A program made the translations under genes and the position numbers. Below the pieces are notes generated by a model that was not told where the DNA came from, did not search any database, and saw only the letters and a list, made by a program, of their open reading frames with translations. Of a stretch of 64,000 nt of DNA, positions 12,901 through 23,710 are shown in pieces (position 1 is the stretch's first letter; every line of letters begins with the position of its first letter). Where the stretch lies: NCBI RefSeq assembly GCF_050003625.1, contig NC_134398.1, positions 22,048,622 to 22,112,621 on the forward strand. The letters run 5' to 3'. This DNA is from Haematobia irritans (taxonomy: Eukaryota; Arthropoda; Insecta; Diptera; Muscidae).

Positions 12901-15900
12901 TCTACCATTTTTGGTAGAATTCTACCAACTGCGGCAACCATGAATGTAACCCCTTTACAGACGAAACTGACTATTTTATTTTCAGTATACTTACTTCGAT
13001 TAGGATAAAAATGAGGTATACATTTGCACATTTTATAAACCAATTGGAGACGACATTCTTGCATACAAATATTTTTCGTGTAAACTGGAAAATGGGGTAA
13101 ATTTGACTCATGACTAAAGCGGCAATTTCGTTGACGGATAGTGGCATCACTGAAAATGTAAGAAATTTGTTATTATTGGGATTTCTTCAACGTGATTAGG
13201 GATGTCAACGTGATTAGGGATGTCAGATCAAGATTTATATGTGGGTATAAATACAGTGAAACCTCTCAGAAGTGGACACTCATGGTTACTAAAATTTTTT
13301 CCATATTTTATTAGCTATGAAAGGTTATTTTTTATATGATATTATAGCAAATGCCTATGGACAATTGTCCACTTTTGAGAGGTGTCCGGTTTACAGAGTG
13401 TCCACGATTGAGAGGTTTGACTGTAATTCTTTACGTTTCGAAGTTTTCAGCAGTTGTTATTTCCGGTGCCAGTGGTTCGTAATACAGATTCTCCGTTGAA
13501 TAACCAAAATTATTATCCACCTTCATTACCTCATGGACACTATGGGCATACAACTGAAACAAAAAAAAAGAAACAGAAATTCAACGTAATTAAATTATTT
13601 TTCAAACAAACATAATTTCTACCCACATCTATGGGTGAACGAAATCCAATAAATGTATAATCCTTATATCTATCTGGAAATGACCCCAACTGTATGGTCA
13701 GCATATTATGTTCCAATTCATATTTATTTGGTTCAGGTAATGAACCAAACAATAGATACTTAGATGAGTATCTTTCATCCACAAGATTATTGGCCATATA
13801 GCAGAGACCATATTCGGTCAACACTTGTCTCGTATGTATATATTGGTCATTATCAATGCATCGTATACGATGAGATTCATCGGGATTTAATCTATCCTCA
13901 CTGGTAAGATTGTATATGGTTTCCATGTATTTCCTTGGCTTTAAGTTAATTCGATCGAGTATGGCGTCAAGACTTGGATGGACGGGGATACTTTTAAAAT
14001 TCATATAGGTTGAATTGGCCAAATTTTCCAGAAAATTCCACAAAACTATTTTATCCACCGCGTCGATTCCATGAGATCTAAGAAATTGCGTATATGTTAA
14101 GGTAAAGTTTAATGAAAAAAACAAATAATAATAATAATAAGCTCCCTAATGAAGAGAACAAATTTTACAATTACAACTTTCGTGATTTGAATAAAATAAC
14201 AAAATGAAATGAAAAAAAAAAAATTAAACATTATTTTAGTTATACACAAATGAAGTATAAATATTTAATAAATTCGTACTTCTCACAAAATAGTGGTTTA
14301 CGAGTATTTCTTTAAATTTGAAAATTTTTCTACAAATGAACTTCGTATGTCATCAAATACATTTTTGCAATATTGAACTCTAATTTTGTCCTTCAAATTA
14401 CAACATTTTCTTTAACAAGTGAAAACAATTTATTATGTCTAATAAATTTGCTCGAATTTGTCGCAAAATATTTAGCTATTTTTGTGATATCGGCGTGATG
14501 TCGGCGCTTGTAATAGTGTCTAGTTAAAATTTTCCAAAAATAATCTAAATTTTTTAAAACTAATTAATAATGACAGATTTTTTACTAATGGGTAGAATAT
14601 TGAACGTGATATTAAAGATTACGCAACCTAAATTTTAGGATGGGAAATTTACAAAATATTAAGGACAAATTTCTTTAAAATAATGAAATTTTAATTAAAA
14701 TAAAGTTTGTAATCTTTGCCTACAAAAATTTTTGCATTAAATTTAGGACACAACTTTTGTAAATTTGCATCCCTCCGTTAAAGTCGCATGTCTTTGAACT
14801 AAGGAAAATTTTCCTTAAAGTAAAGAAACACATATTTGATTTAAATAAATTGTACTAAAAAAAAACTGAAATATTGAAACTTTAGAATTAAGATAAAAAC
14901 GCTTCAAATATAGGCTAAGACTTATTTTGAGGATGTAGCGTCTTTGGTTTAAAGTTTTTTTGGAATTAAGAAAAAAATTTTTACTTTGAAGTATCCGTTA
15001 TAATTTGGATTTTTAAACTGGCATTTAACAGGTTGGCTGATAAGTCCCCGGTCTGACACATAGATGGCGTCGCTAGTATTAAATGCATATTATTTGTATA
15101 TAGTACCAACCTTCAAATGATTCGTGTCAAAATTTGACGTCCGTAAGTCAACTAACAAAAACTTGGCTTGATAATTAGTGAGTTGGAAGCAAAAACTTGG
15201 CTTGATAATGAGTTTCCGGACTCTGCCCTAGGGAAATCAACAATAATTGATTGGTATGCATAATTCAAGCGTGGTGAAATGAGCACGGAGGACGGTGAAC
15301 GCAGTGGACGCCCGAAAGAGGTGGTTACCGACGAAAACATCAAAAAAATCCACAAAATGATTTTGAATGACCGTAAAATGTAGTTGATCGAAATAGCGGA
15401 GGCCTTAAAGATATCAAAGGAACGTGTTGGTCATATCATTCATCAATATTTGGATATGCGGAAGCTCTGTGCAAAATGGGTGCCGCGCGAGCTCACATTT
15501 GACCAAAAACAACAACGTGTTGATGATTCTGAGCGGTGTTTGCAGCTGTTAACTCGTAATACACCCGAGTTTTTCCATCGATATGTGACAATGGATGAAA
15601 CATGGTTCCATCGCTACACTTCCGAGTCCAATCGACAGTCGGCTGAGTGGACAGCGACCGGTGAACCGTCTCCGAAGCGTGGAAAGACACAAAAGTCCGC
15701 TGGCAAAGTAATGGCTTCTTGTTTTTGGGATGCGCATGGAATAATTTGTATCGATTATCTTGAGAAGGAAGGAAGGAAAAACCATCAACAGTGACTATTA
15801 TATGGCGTTATTGGAGCGTTTGAAGGTCGAAATCGCGGCAAAACGGCCCCATATGAAGAAGAAAAAAGTGTTGTTCCACCAAGACAACGCACCGTGCCAC

Positions 15901-18900
15901 AAGTCATTGAGAACGATGGCAAAAATTCATGAATTGGGCTTCGAATTGCTTCCCCACTAGGGCTGTCGTTCGGGATCGATTTTTAAAAATCCCGGGATTC
16001 GGGATTTCAAAATATTGAATCCCGGGATCCCGGGATTTTTCGAGATTTTTTTCGGGATCCCGAAATTTTCGGGATTCTTTAAATATTTTAATTAATAACA
16101 ATTTACAGCGCCAAAAAATTGTTGTACATTAAACCAATTTATTTAATTAATTCAATTTTATTAACAACAAAAGAACATAAGAGTAAATTTAAAAGCAATT
16201 TTAAATTGCTATCATACTTAGCGAAAAAAAAAATAAATGAAAAAAGCCATTTCTTATCGCAATCTTACTTAGCAAACATTTTAAGGATTAGGTTAGATTA
16301 GGCGTATTTTCGTATACTTGTGATAATCCTTTTGTACTTCGATTTAAGTAAAACTATCGCAACATCCAAATTTTTGTCAGATAATCGCGATCTTGTCATA
16401 TTTTCGACGGACCTTTTATCATTGCTTTTTATTTTATGTGGCACGAATTCCATTTCACATGAACTCATTATTCAAAGGTCCTTCTCGTTTATTTCGATTT
16501 TTGATGAAATTGTGCTCTTTAGTATACCTCATGTATAATAAATTCTTACTCAAGATGTTTATTAACTCAATTTGTCGGTTATGAAATCTAAGGGCCGTTT
16601 ACACTGAGTGAAGACTCCAATTTATTAATAAACAATCTTAAAAAACCACAATTTTATCACATTGGTATTATTTTTTCGGGATCCCGAAAAATCCCGGGAT
16701 TCAAAATAAAAAATCCCGGGATTCGGGATAAATCCCGTCCCGAAAATCCCGGGATTTCGGGACGGGATTTATCCCGAGTGACAGCCCTATTCCCCACCCA
16801 CAGTATTCTCCAGATCTGGCCCCAGCGACTTTTTCTTGTTCTCAGACCTCAAAAGGATGCTCGCAGGGAAAAAAATTGGCTGCAATGAAGAGGTGATCGC
16901 CGAAACTGAGGCCTATTTTAAGGCAAAACCGAAGGAGTACTACCAAAATGGTATCAAAAAATTGTAAGGTCGTTATAATCGTTGTATCGCTCATGAAGGG
17001 AACTATGTTTAATAATAAAAACGAATTTTGACAAAAAAATATGTTTTTCTTTGTTAGACCGAGGACTTATCAGCCAACCTGTTATTTGTACGTGACTACC
17101 TTTATTAATAAACCTCGAAAAGAAAATGAAAATTTGATAAATGATATCTGTACCCTAATTTTAATGTTATTGGTCCTAGATTTAAAGCCATATAGGTCGC
17201 TAAAAAAATTTCTTTATTTTAAAGAAGCCGCATTTTTGGCTCGGAATCAATACCAAAATCATGAAGGGAAGGTCGAAATCTTTGGATCCAAGTAAACTTT
17301 TTTTTGAGTGTAGAATTCTTGATGTTTTGGAAGATTTTGCAAAATATTCCTCTCCAACTATGAAATGCTTCATAAATTTTCTATAGTAATAACATTTCGA
17401 CAAAATTTTATTTGTAGAAAATTTTAACAAAATTTTCTATAGAAATAAAACTTTGACAAAATTTTATATAGAAATTATATTTTGATAAAATTTCGAAAAG
17501 ACATAAAGTGTTGACAAAATTTTCTATAGAAATATAAAATTTTGACAACATTTTCTATGACAATAAAATTTTGGTAGATTATTTTTGGCTCGAGTAGCAA
17601 TCGTGATTTTTTTGTGATTGGGGATCGGTTTATTTGGGGGCTATATAGTATATATCGATACGGACCAATTTTGGGCATGGTTGTTATCGGCCATACACTA
17701 GAGAAATGTACCAAATTTCAACCGGATCCGATGAATTTTGCTCCTTTAAGAGACTGCGAAGGTCAAATATGGGGATGGTTGTTAGAGACCATATACTAAC
17801 ACCACGTACTAAGTTTCAACTGGATCGGATGAATTTTGCTCCTCCAAGAGGTTCCAGAGGTCAAATGTGGGAATCGGTTTATATAAGGGCTATATATAAT
17901 TATGAACCGATATGGACCAATTTTTGCATGGTTGTTAGAGACCATATACCAGCATCATGTACCAAATATCAGCCGGATCGGATGAAATTTGCTTCTCTTA
18001 GAGGCTCCGCAAGCCAAATCTGGGGATCGGTTTATGGGGGCTATATATAATTATGGACCGATGTAGACCAATTTTAGCATGGTTGTTAGAGACCATCTAC
18101 CAATACCATGTACCAAATTTCAGCCGTATCGGATGAAATATGCTTCTCGTAAAAGCTCCGCAAGTCAAATATGGGGTCCCATTTATATGGGGGCTAAACG
18201 TAAATGTGAACCGATATGGCCCATTTGCAATATCATCCGACCTACATCAATAATTACTATTTGTGACAAGTTTCAAGTCGATAGCTTGTCTGTTCGGAAG
18301 TTAGCGTGATTTCAACAGACGGACGGAAGGACGGAAAAGCTTAGTTCGACTCAGAATTTCACCACGACCCAGAATATATATACTTTATGGGGTCTTAGAG
18401 CAATATTTCGATGTATTACAAACGGAATGACAAAGTTAATATACCCCGCTCCTATCGTGGAGGGTATAACGATAAATTAACCTTACTTAAAATAATCCAA
18501 AGTATATTTAATTAATTAATTAAATTTTTTTAATTACTTCTTCAAAGGCATAAATACTTAATTTTTTTTCTCTCAATATTTTTTTATAATTTATATAATA
18601 GTCGATTTACTCACTCACCGACAATAGTCATCGAAAAGTTCCTTATCCAATCTTTCCATGGGGCATATGGTTAAACTCGGCAACGATGTATTCCAACTAA
18701 AGTAATTCCTTTCTATTCCCATATAAGCATTTTTGGTTAAAAATCGATCAATCGACTTGGTGGCCACATGAATTGAGGCAAAATGGGCTAATGCAATTAA
18801 AATAAACCAAAATATGCGTTCAAACCAAGTCAGGCCATTTTTTACTAAATACACATAGCAATGGTTGCAGCATGTGGCCAGATATAATTGGAAATATCGC

Positions 18901-19037
18901 AGTCCTCCTAGGGTTCCATCTCGAATCAAGCGAAGACATTTCGATTGTTTACCCCAGGCCTGTTTTTTGACGGCATTAGGTTTATGAATTGGGTAGTTTT
19001 TTTGTGGCCTAAGTGGTGGCCTTGGGTGCACGTACAT
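6959..19037 (-). CDS. ppk-like: Pickpocket-type DEG/ENaC sodium channel subunit, 8 exons
   Basis: Exons in transcript order: 19037-18619, 14077-13627, 13553-13435, 13149-12995, 7744-7682, 7618-7509, 7435-7321, 7074-6959; all phases agree, giving 515 residues plus stop. Epithelial/degenerin channels are trimeric amiloride-type cation channels with two membrane segments and a large Cys-rich ectodomain. Seen here: first membrane segment (TWFERIFWFILIALAHFA), LPSLTICP just outside it, the ectodomain NCRF...CMQECRLQLVYKMCKCIPHF, CDCDQSC, the pre-TM2 GATMAVKSWP, and TM2 with a GFS selectivity filter in GFFLGFSVLGAIEIVYFF, ending GYKL. The start is the first in-frame ATG (19037); an in-frame extension without ATG reaches about 19133, so a further 5' exon is possible. 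The donor at 13626 (GTGGGT) is weak. Introns 1 (4.5 kb) and 4 (5.3 kb) are repeat-filled. I cannot assign a specific ppk orthologue. Confidence 0.9.
8030..8210. repeat. ~60-bp tandem repeat, three copies
   Basis: Units contain CAAAATCGTGAACGGGCGGT and AAACGTTCATGAAA, at about 8037, 8097 and 8157. The third is more diverged. They sit inside the MITE-like element. Confidence 0.75.
8380..8395. repeat. Homopolymer G16 tract
   Basis: Sixteen consecutive G on the plus strand in an otherwise AT-rich intron. Length is likely to be polymorphic or assembly-sensitive. Confidence 0.9.
8551..12949. mobile_element. CACGG-family element expanded by a 29-bp minisatellite (block 1, whole)
   Basis: Left end CCACGGTTGCCACTCGAGCC, right end CTGCGGCAACCATG: short inverted termini, CACGGTTGCC against GGCAACCATG. 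Between them runs ~4.1 kb of a 29-bp repeat made of TTTCTATAGAAA joined to AATTTTGTCAAAATTT, both near-palindromic. A longer variant (GACAAGCAAAGTTT ... TTGACGCT ... TTTCTTTAAAAAA) recurs near 9283, 9795, 10215, 10434, 10825, 11782 and 12300. Short frames reading [17 protein letters not shown] are by-products of a 29-bp period (87 nt = 29 codons). The element type (non-autonomous DNA transposon) is inference. Confidence 0.7.
13254..13423. mobile_element. 170-bp TA-flanked MITE (pogo/Tc1-like)
   Basis: Inverted ends CAGTGAAACCTCTCA and TGAGAGGTTTGACTG, flanked by TA at 13252-13253 and 13424-13425. Internal GTGGACAC and GTGTCC motifs are also inverted. It nearly fills the 285-bp intron between channel exons 3 and 4 and ends only about 11 bases from the donor of exon 3 (GTAAAG beginning at 13434 on the minus strand). 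Confidence 0.8.
15180..17012 (+). pseudogene. Himar1-like mariner transposase, broken
   Basis: DD34D mariner transposase remnant. The first ~15-20 codons are missing; recognisable coding begins near 15180. There are in-frame stops (after WYA near 15260; TAG at about 15380, after ILNDRKM), a small frame disruption at about 15768 (GKTINSDYYMAL resumes in another frame), and an 832-bp insertion splitting the catalytic region between ELLPH and QYSPDLAPA. Catalytic landmarks remain: VTMDETW, LFHQDNAPCH and, after the insertion, YSPDLAP. It ends NRCIAHEGNYV at 17009 plus stop. From general knowledge of Himar1 the similarity is very high, so the copy is fairly young but dead. Confidence 0.9.
15958..16789. 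mobile_element. hAT-like MITE nested in the mariner
   Basis: Terminal inverted repeats begin TAGGGCTGTC and end GACAGCCCTA. The 8-bp flank TTCCCCAC is duplicated exactly at 15950-15957 and 16790-16797, the target-duplication length of hAT transposons. Subterminal regions are rich in ATCCCGGGATT and TCGGGAT palindromes on both sides. The interior is AT-rich with no transposase, so it is non-autonomous. Confidence 0.9.
17612..18474 (-). mobile_element. DINE-1/Helentron-like element, family 1, 3'-truncated (copy d)
   Basis: Reverse-oriented copy. Its 5' end at about 18470 reads ATACCCTCCACGATAGGAGC on the minus strand, with the GTCCGTCCGTCTG microsatellite at about 18320-18335 and tandem ~150-bp units to 17612. 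The 3' hairpin end is absent. It lies in channel-gene intron 1, adjacent to the nest of elements. Confidence 0.65.
18475..18618. other. Channel intron 1, 5' part
   Basis: AT-rich intron sequence up to the exon 1 donor (GTGAGTGAG on the minus strand, starting at 18618). No other feature seen. Confidence 0.5.
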
Positions 19038-19124
19038 ATTGGTTAACTTTATCAATGGTTCTCTAATTTGATCCTTCCATCTTCTCGGTTTAGTAACAAC
19101 TAATTTGATTTCCTTACATGTCAA

Positions 19125-19984
19125 ACAAATAAGACCACAAATTGCTACTCGTTGTTACAGGCACAAAATGTTTACACTTGAAATCCATTATGACCATTAA
19201 GTGGATTTGTAACACGAAACGATTATCATGCAATTTTATGCTTTCTATGGGATTTTCACATCAGAGGGAGAGTAAAAGTTGTTTGTAAAGGATATTTTCA
19301 GCATAGTGCTTTTAATGCTATAGCAGTGTGCATTTTAGAAATTAATTTTAGTCCGGCCAAAAAAGTGGTCAGTATTATCAGAAAATACTCACTTTTCGAC
19401 AAATTTAGGACCAAATTTGCATGGTGCACTGAAAAAATATTGTTATAAACTACGAATTCATTTTTTGCTTAGCATAGGAGACGCATGTCTTTGATATAAA
19501 ATTGTCCAAAAGACGATAAATTTTTTTATAAAGTAATTCGAATTAAAAATGGGTATCCTAAAATGAAAGAAAATTTTGTTTGACTAAGGTCAACTTGTCT
19601 CTAATAATTGTGATTTTTTTTTTGTCTTAAAAGTATACTTACTTCAATTCTCCTCTTTGGCTCGGTATCAATACCAAAATCATTAGAAAAAACGCAAAAT
19701 CTTTGGAACCATGCATGCTTTGTTTTAGTGCGGTTACATATACCAAATTTCAACTTCCAGAACTCAAATCTGGGGATAGGTGTATAATGGAGACAATACA
19801 TAACAACGGCCTGATATGGCTAATTTGCAATATCATCCGACATATATCCATAAAAACTAGACTGGAAAGGACCACGCTTGTACGAAAGTGGCCAGTTACC
19901 GAGTTTGGTTTTCTCACATGAGAAAACATCCCAAATTGAGCAGTTTGTGAATAAATAAAATGATCTGGTTTACTTGCCTAAGAG
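19125..19984. repeat. Upstream region of the channel gene with repeat fragments
   Basis: 19440-19735 is a diverged ACACTC-end element (GCTTAGCATAGGAGACGCAT ... TTTGGCTCGGTATCAATACC) related to 35132-35722 and 47647-48300. 19738-19862 is a fragment of the family 1 DINE-like repeat (ACCAAATTTCAACTTCC ... TGCAATATCATCCGACATA). A promoter for the channel gene presumably lies upstream of 19037, but I can point to no defined TATA box or initiator. Confidence 0.5.
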
Positions 19985-22900
19985 GTCTGCTCAAAATGTA
20001 ATTTTATTTCTATAGAAAAACTTTATCACAATTGTATAGAATTCTATAGAAAATTTTTTCAAAATTTTCTTTAAATGGAAAATTTTGTCAAAATTTTATT
20101 TCTATAGAAAATTTCGTCAAAATTTTATTTCCATGGAAAATGTTGTCAAAATTTTATTTCTATAGAAAATTTTGTCAAAATTTAATTTCTATTGAAAACT
20201 TTGCCAACATTTTACTTCTATAGAAAATTTTGTCACTTTTTTCTTTAGGGGATTTTGTCAAAATTTTTGTAGTCCATAGAATTTTTTTTAATTTTATTTC
20301 TATAAAAAATTTTGTCAAAATTTTATTTCTACAGAAAATTTTGTCAAAATTTTATTTCTAAAGAAAATTTTCTCAAAATTTTACTTCTATAGAAAATTTT
20401 GTCAGAATTTTATTTCCAAGGAAAATTTTGTCAAAGTAGAAAATATGTCAAAATTTTAAGTTATATAGAAAATGTTGTCAAAATTTTATTTCTATAGAAT
20501 TTTTTTTTAAATTTAAGTTCTATAAAAAGTTAACATTTTGTAAACATTGTATTTCTATAAAAAATTTTGTCAAAATTTCATTTATAAAAAAAAAAAATTA
20601 GGCCAAAATTTTTTTCTTATACAAAATTTTGTTAAGAATTTAAGTTTTATAGAAAATTATGTCAACATTTTATCTTTATAGAAAATTTTGTCAAAATTTA
20701 ATTTTTATAGAAAATTTAGTCAAAATTTTATTTCTATGGAAAATTTTGTCAAAATTTTATTTCTATAGAAAATTTTGTCTAAATTTTATTTCTGTAGAAA
20801 ATTTTGACAAATTTTTTTTTTCTATACAAAATTTTGTTAAAAATTTAAGTTTTATAGAAAATTATGTCAAAATTTTATCTTAATAGAAAATTTTGTCAAA
20901 ATTTTATTTTTATAGAAAATTTAGTCAAAATTTTATTTCTATGGAAAATTTAGTCAACATTTTATTTTTATGGAAAATTCTGTCTAAATTTTATTTCTGT
21001 AGAAAATTTTGTCTAAATTTCATTTCTATAGAAAATGTTGTCAAAATTTCATTTCTATAGAAAATTTTGTCAAAATTTTATTTTTTGATATAGAAAATGT
21101 AGTCAAAATTTTATTTCTATAAAAAAATTTTTGTCAAAATTTAATTTCTAGAGAAAATTAGGTCAATTTTTTTTTTCTATACAAAATTTTGTTAAAAATT
21201 TAAGTTTTATAGAAAATTATGTCAAAATTTTATCTTTATAGAAAATTTTGTCAAAATTTTATTTCTCTAGAAAATTATGTCAAAATTTTATTTTTATAGA
21301 AAATTTTGTTAAAATTTTATTTCTATAGTAAATTTTGTCAAAAATTTTATTTGTATGGAAAATTTTGTCAAAATTTTATTTTTATAGAAAATTTTGTTAA
21401 AATTTTATTTTTATAGAAAATTTAGTCAAAATTTTATTTGTATGGAAAATTTTGCCAAAATTTTATTTCTATAGAAAATTTTGTCTAAATTTTATTTCTG
21501 TAGAAAATTTTGTCAAAATTTTATTTCTATAGAAAATTTTGTCAATTTTTAGGGGATTTTGTCAAAATTTTTGTTGTCCATAGATTTTTTTTTTAATTTT
21601 ATTTCTATAAAAAAGTTTGCCAAAATTTTACTACTATAGAACATTTTGTCAAAATTTTATTTCTAAAGAAAATTTTCTCAGAATTTTTTTTCTATAGAAA
21701 ATTTTCTCAGAATTTTACTTCTATAGAAAATTTTGTCAGAATTTTATTTCTACAGGTAATGTTATCAAAATTTTATTTCCAAGGAAAATTTTGTCAAAAT
21801 TTCATTTCTATAGAAAATGTGTCAAAATTTTAAGTTCTATAGAAAATGTTGTCAAAATTTTATTTCCATAGCATTTTTTTTTTAAATTTAAGTTCTATAA
21901 AAAGTTAAAATTTTGTCAACATTTTATTTCTATAAAAAAATTTTGTCAAAATTTAATTTATAAAAAAAAAAATTAGGCCAAAATTTTTTTCTTATACAAA
22001 ATTTTTTTAAGAATTTAAGTTTTATAGAAAATTATGTCAACATTTTATCTTTATAGAAAATTTTGTCAAAATTTAATTTTTATAGAAAATTTAGTCAAAA
22101 TTTTATTTCTATGGAATATTTTGTCAAAATTTTATTTCTATAGAAAATTTTGTCTAAATTTTATTTCTGTAGAAAATTTTGTCAAAATTTTTTTTCTGTA
22201 CAAAATTTTGTTAAAAAAATAAGTTTTATAGAAAATTATGTCAAAATTTTATCTTAATAGAAAATTTAGTCACAATTTTATTTTTATAGAAAATTTAGTC
22301 AAAAATTTTATTTCTATGGAAAATTTAGTCAACATTTTATTTTTATGGAAAATTTTGTCAAAATTTTATTTCTGTAGAAAATTTTGTCAAAGTTTTTTTT
22401 TTTCTATACAATATTTTGTTAAAAAATTATGTTTTATAGAAAATTATGTCAAAATTTTATCTGTATAGAAAATTTTGTCAAAATTTTATTTATATAGATT
22501 TTTTATTTCTATTTTGTTAAATTTTAAGTTCTATAGAAAATTATGTCAAAATTTTATTTTTATAAATTTTTTTAATTTAAGTTCTATAGAAAGTTATATC
22601 AAAATTTTATTTTGATAGAAAATTAAATCAATTTTTTTCTATGGAAAATTTTGTCAAAATTTTATTTCTATAGAAAATATAGTCAAAATTTTATTCTATA
22701 GAATATGTTGTCAAAATTTCATTTCTATAGAAAATTTTGTCAAAATTTTATTTTTTGTTATAGAAAATGTAGTCAAAGTTTTATTTCTATAAAAAAATTT
22801 TTGTCAAAATTTAATTTCTAGAGAAAATTAGGTCAATTTTTTTTTCTATACAAAATTTTGTTAAAAATTTAAGTTTTATAGAAAATTATGTCAAAATTTT

Positions 22901-23176
22901 ATCTTTAAGAAAATTTTGTCAAAATTTTATTTCTATAGAAAATTATGTCAAAATTTTATTTTTATAGAAAATTTTGTTAAAATTTTGTTTCTATAGAAAA
23001 TTTTGTCAAAAATTTTATTTCTGTAGAAAATTTTGTCAAAATTGTATTTCCATAGAAAATTTTGTCAACATTTTGTTTCTATGAAAATTTTTAAAATTTT
23101 TATTTCTGTAGAAAATTTTGTCAAAATTTTATTCCAATAGAAAATTTTGTCAAAATGTCATTTCTATAGAAAAGCT
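19985..23176. repeat. 29-bp minisatellite block 2
   Basis: About 3.2 kb of the same 29-bp unit as block 1 in the same orientation (TTTCTATAGAAA then TTTTGTCAAAA), with variants such as AGTTTTATAGAAAATTATGTC. A higher-order duplication is visible: the segment starting near 20655 recurs near 22030, about 1375 bp later. Neither terminus of the CACGG element is present. No gene. Confidence 0.85.
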
Positions 23177-23710
23177 CCTTGTACCTATATGGCTTATAGT
23201 TCAAATATTAATAAAGGACTACTTTGAGCGTATAATTCGTTGATTTATTAAGGGATTGCCCTAGAAAAAAATAAAATACTTTCAAACTCTTGAATCTAAC
23301 ATTGACAGAGATCCCTGTTTTCCGTTAATGCTTCAAATATTGGTAAAGGACATGTCATTAAACCATAACCTCAAATGGTAGCCTATCACCATCAACTATC
23401 CACCAATTGTCTGAACCCAAACAACTGACCTTGACCTTACTGCATTGCAAATTATGACAAAGTCAAACGGCAGCCTTGCATTGAAACAAATCAAAAAGTC
23501 CTCCCAATTGTGATGGCCATTGTTGACATAAAATTTAAAAGTTATCGAACGATAGACCAACTTTCCTGCTATTTAAATGGAACTTTCGAAGAAAAAATTT
23601 CACAGTTTACCTTCAACACCTGCTTGGATAACAATAATTTGAATTTGGATATATCAGAATAGAAGAGAAAAAATAGTAAATATTTAGCTTTACTGGACCC
23701 TGTAGAAAAA
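23177..23710 (+). promoter_or_regulatory. Upstream region of Gr21a copy A
   Basis: Gene-free, non-minisatellite DNA immediately 5' of the copy A start codon. CTATTTAAATGG near 23571 could serve as a TATA-like element, leaving a short 5' UTR; this is inference. TGTTGACATAAAATTT at about 23522 also occurs upstream of copy B (near 39868) but in the opposite orientation relative to the gene. Confidence 0.35.

Larger units (their letters stand above)
15028..17082 (+). mobile_element. Himar1-like mariner (irritans subfamily), interrupted
   Basis: Inverted ends ACAGGTTGGCTGATAAGTCC and GGACTTATCAGCCAACCTGT, flanked by TA at 15026-15027 and 17083-17084. These ends are those of irritans-subfamily mariners such as Himar1. 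The element holds a decayed transposase gene and an 832-bp hAT-like insertion at 15958-16789. Without that insertion it would be about 1.2 kb, as expected for mariner. Confidence 0.92.
14597..17311. mobile_element. ACACTC-end element interrupted by a mariner
   Basis: Sequence on both sides of the Himar1-like insertion aligns, as reverse complement, with the uninterrupted copy at 47647-48300: GTTATAATTTGGAT ... GGCATTTA up to the mariner's left flank and TATTTGTACGTGACTACC after its right flank, then AAGAAGCCGCATTTTTGGC, AATCAATACCAAAATC, ending AAACTTTTTTTTGAGTG. No coding region. The left terminus is shortened compared with 48300. Confidence 0.7.
14570..17607 (-). mobile_element. CACGG-family element, interrupted (outermost shell of a nest)
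   Basis: The left remnant at 14570-14596 (AGATTTTTTACT ... ATGGGTAGAAT) and the part resuming at 17312 (TAGAATTCTTGATGTTTTGG ... CCTCTCCAACT) together match the continuous end sequence seen at 12843-12945 (reverse complement). Only a few 29-bp units follow (17385-17575), then GGCTCGAGTAGCAATCGTG, a decayed right terminus. The TAGAAT on both sides of the insert is a likely 6-bp target duplication. The extreme left terminus is missing. Confidence 0.6.

Noticed and set aside
16119..16584. Short open frames inside the hAT-like MITE
   Set aside because: AT-rich filler between TIRs, no transposase motifs.
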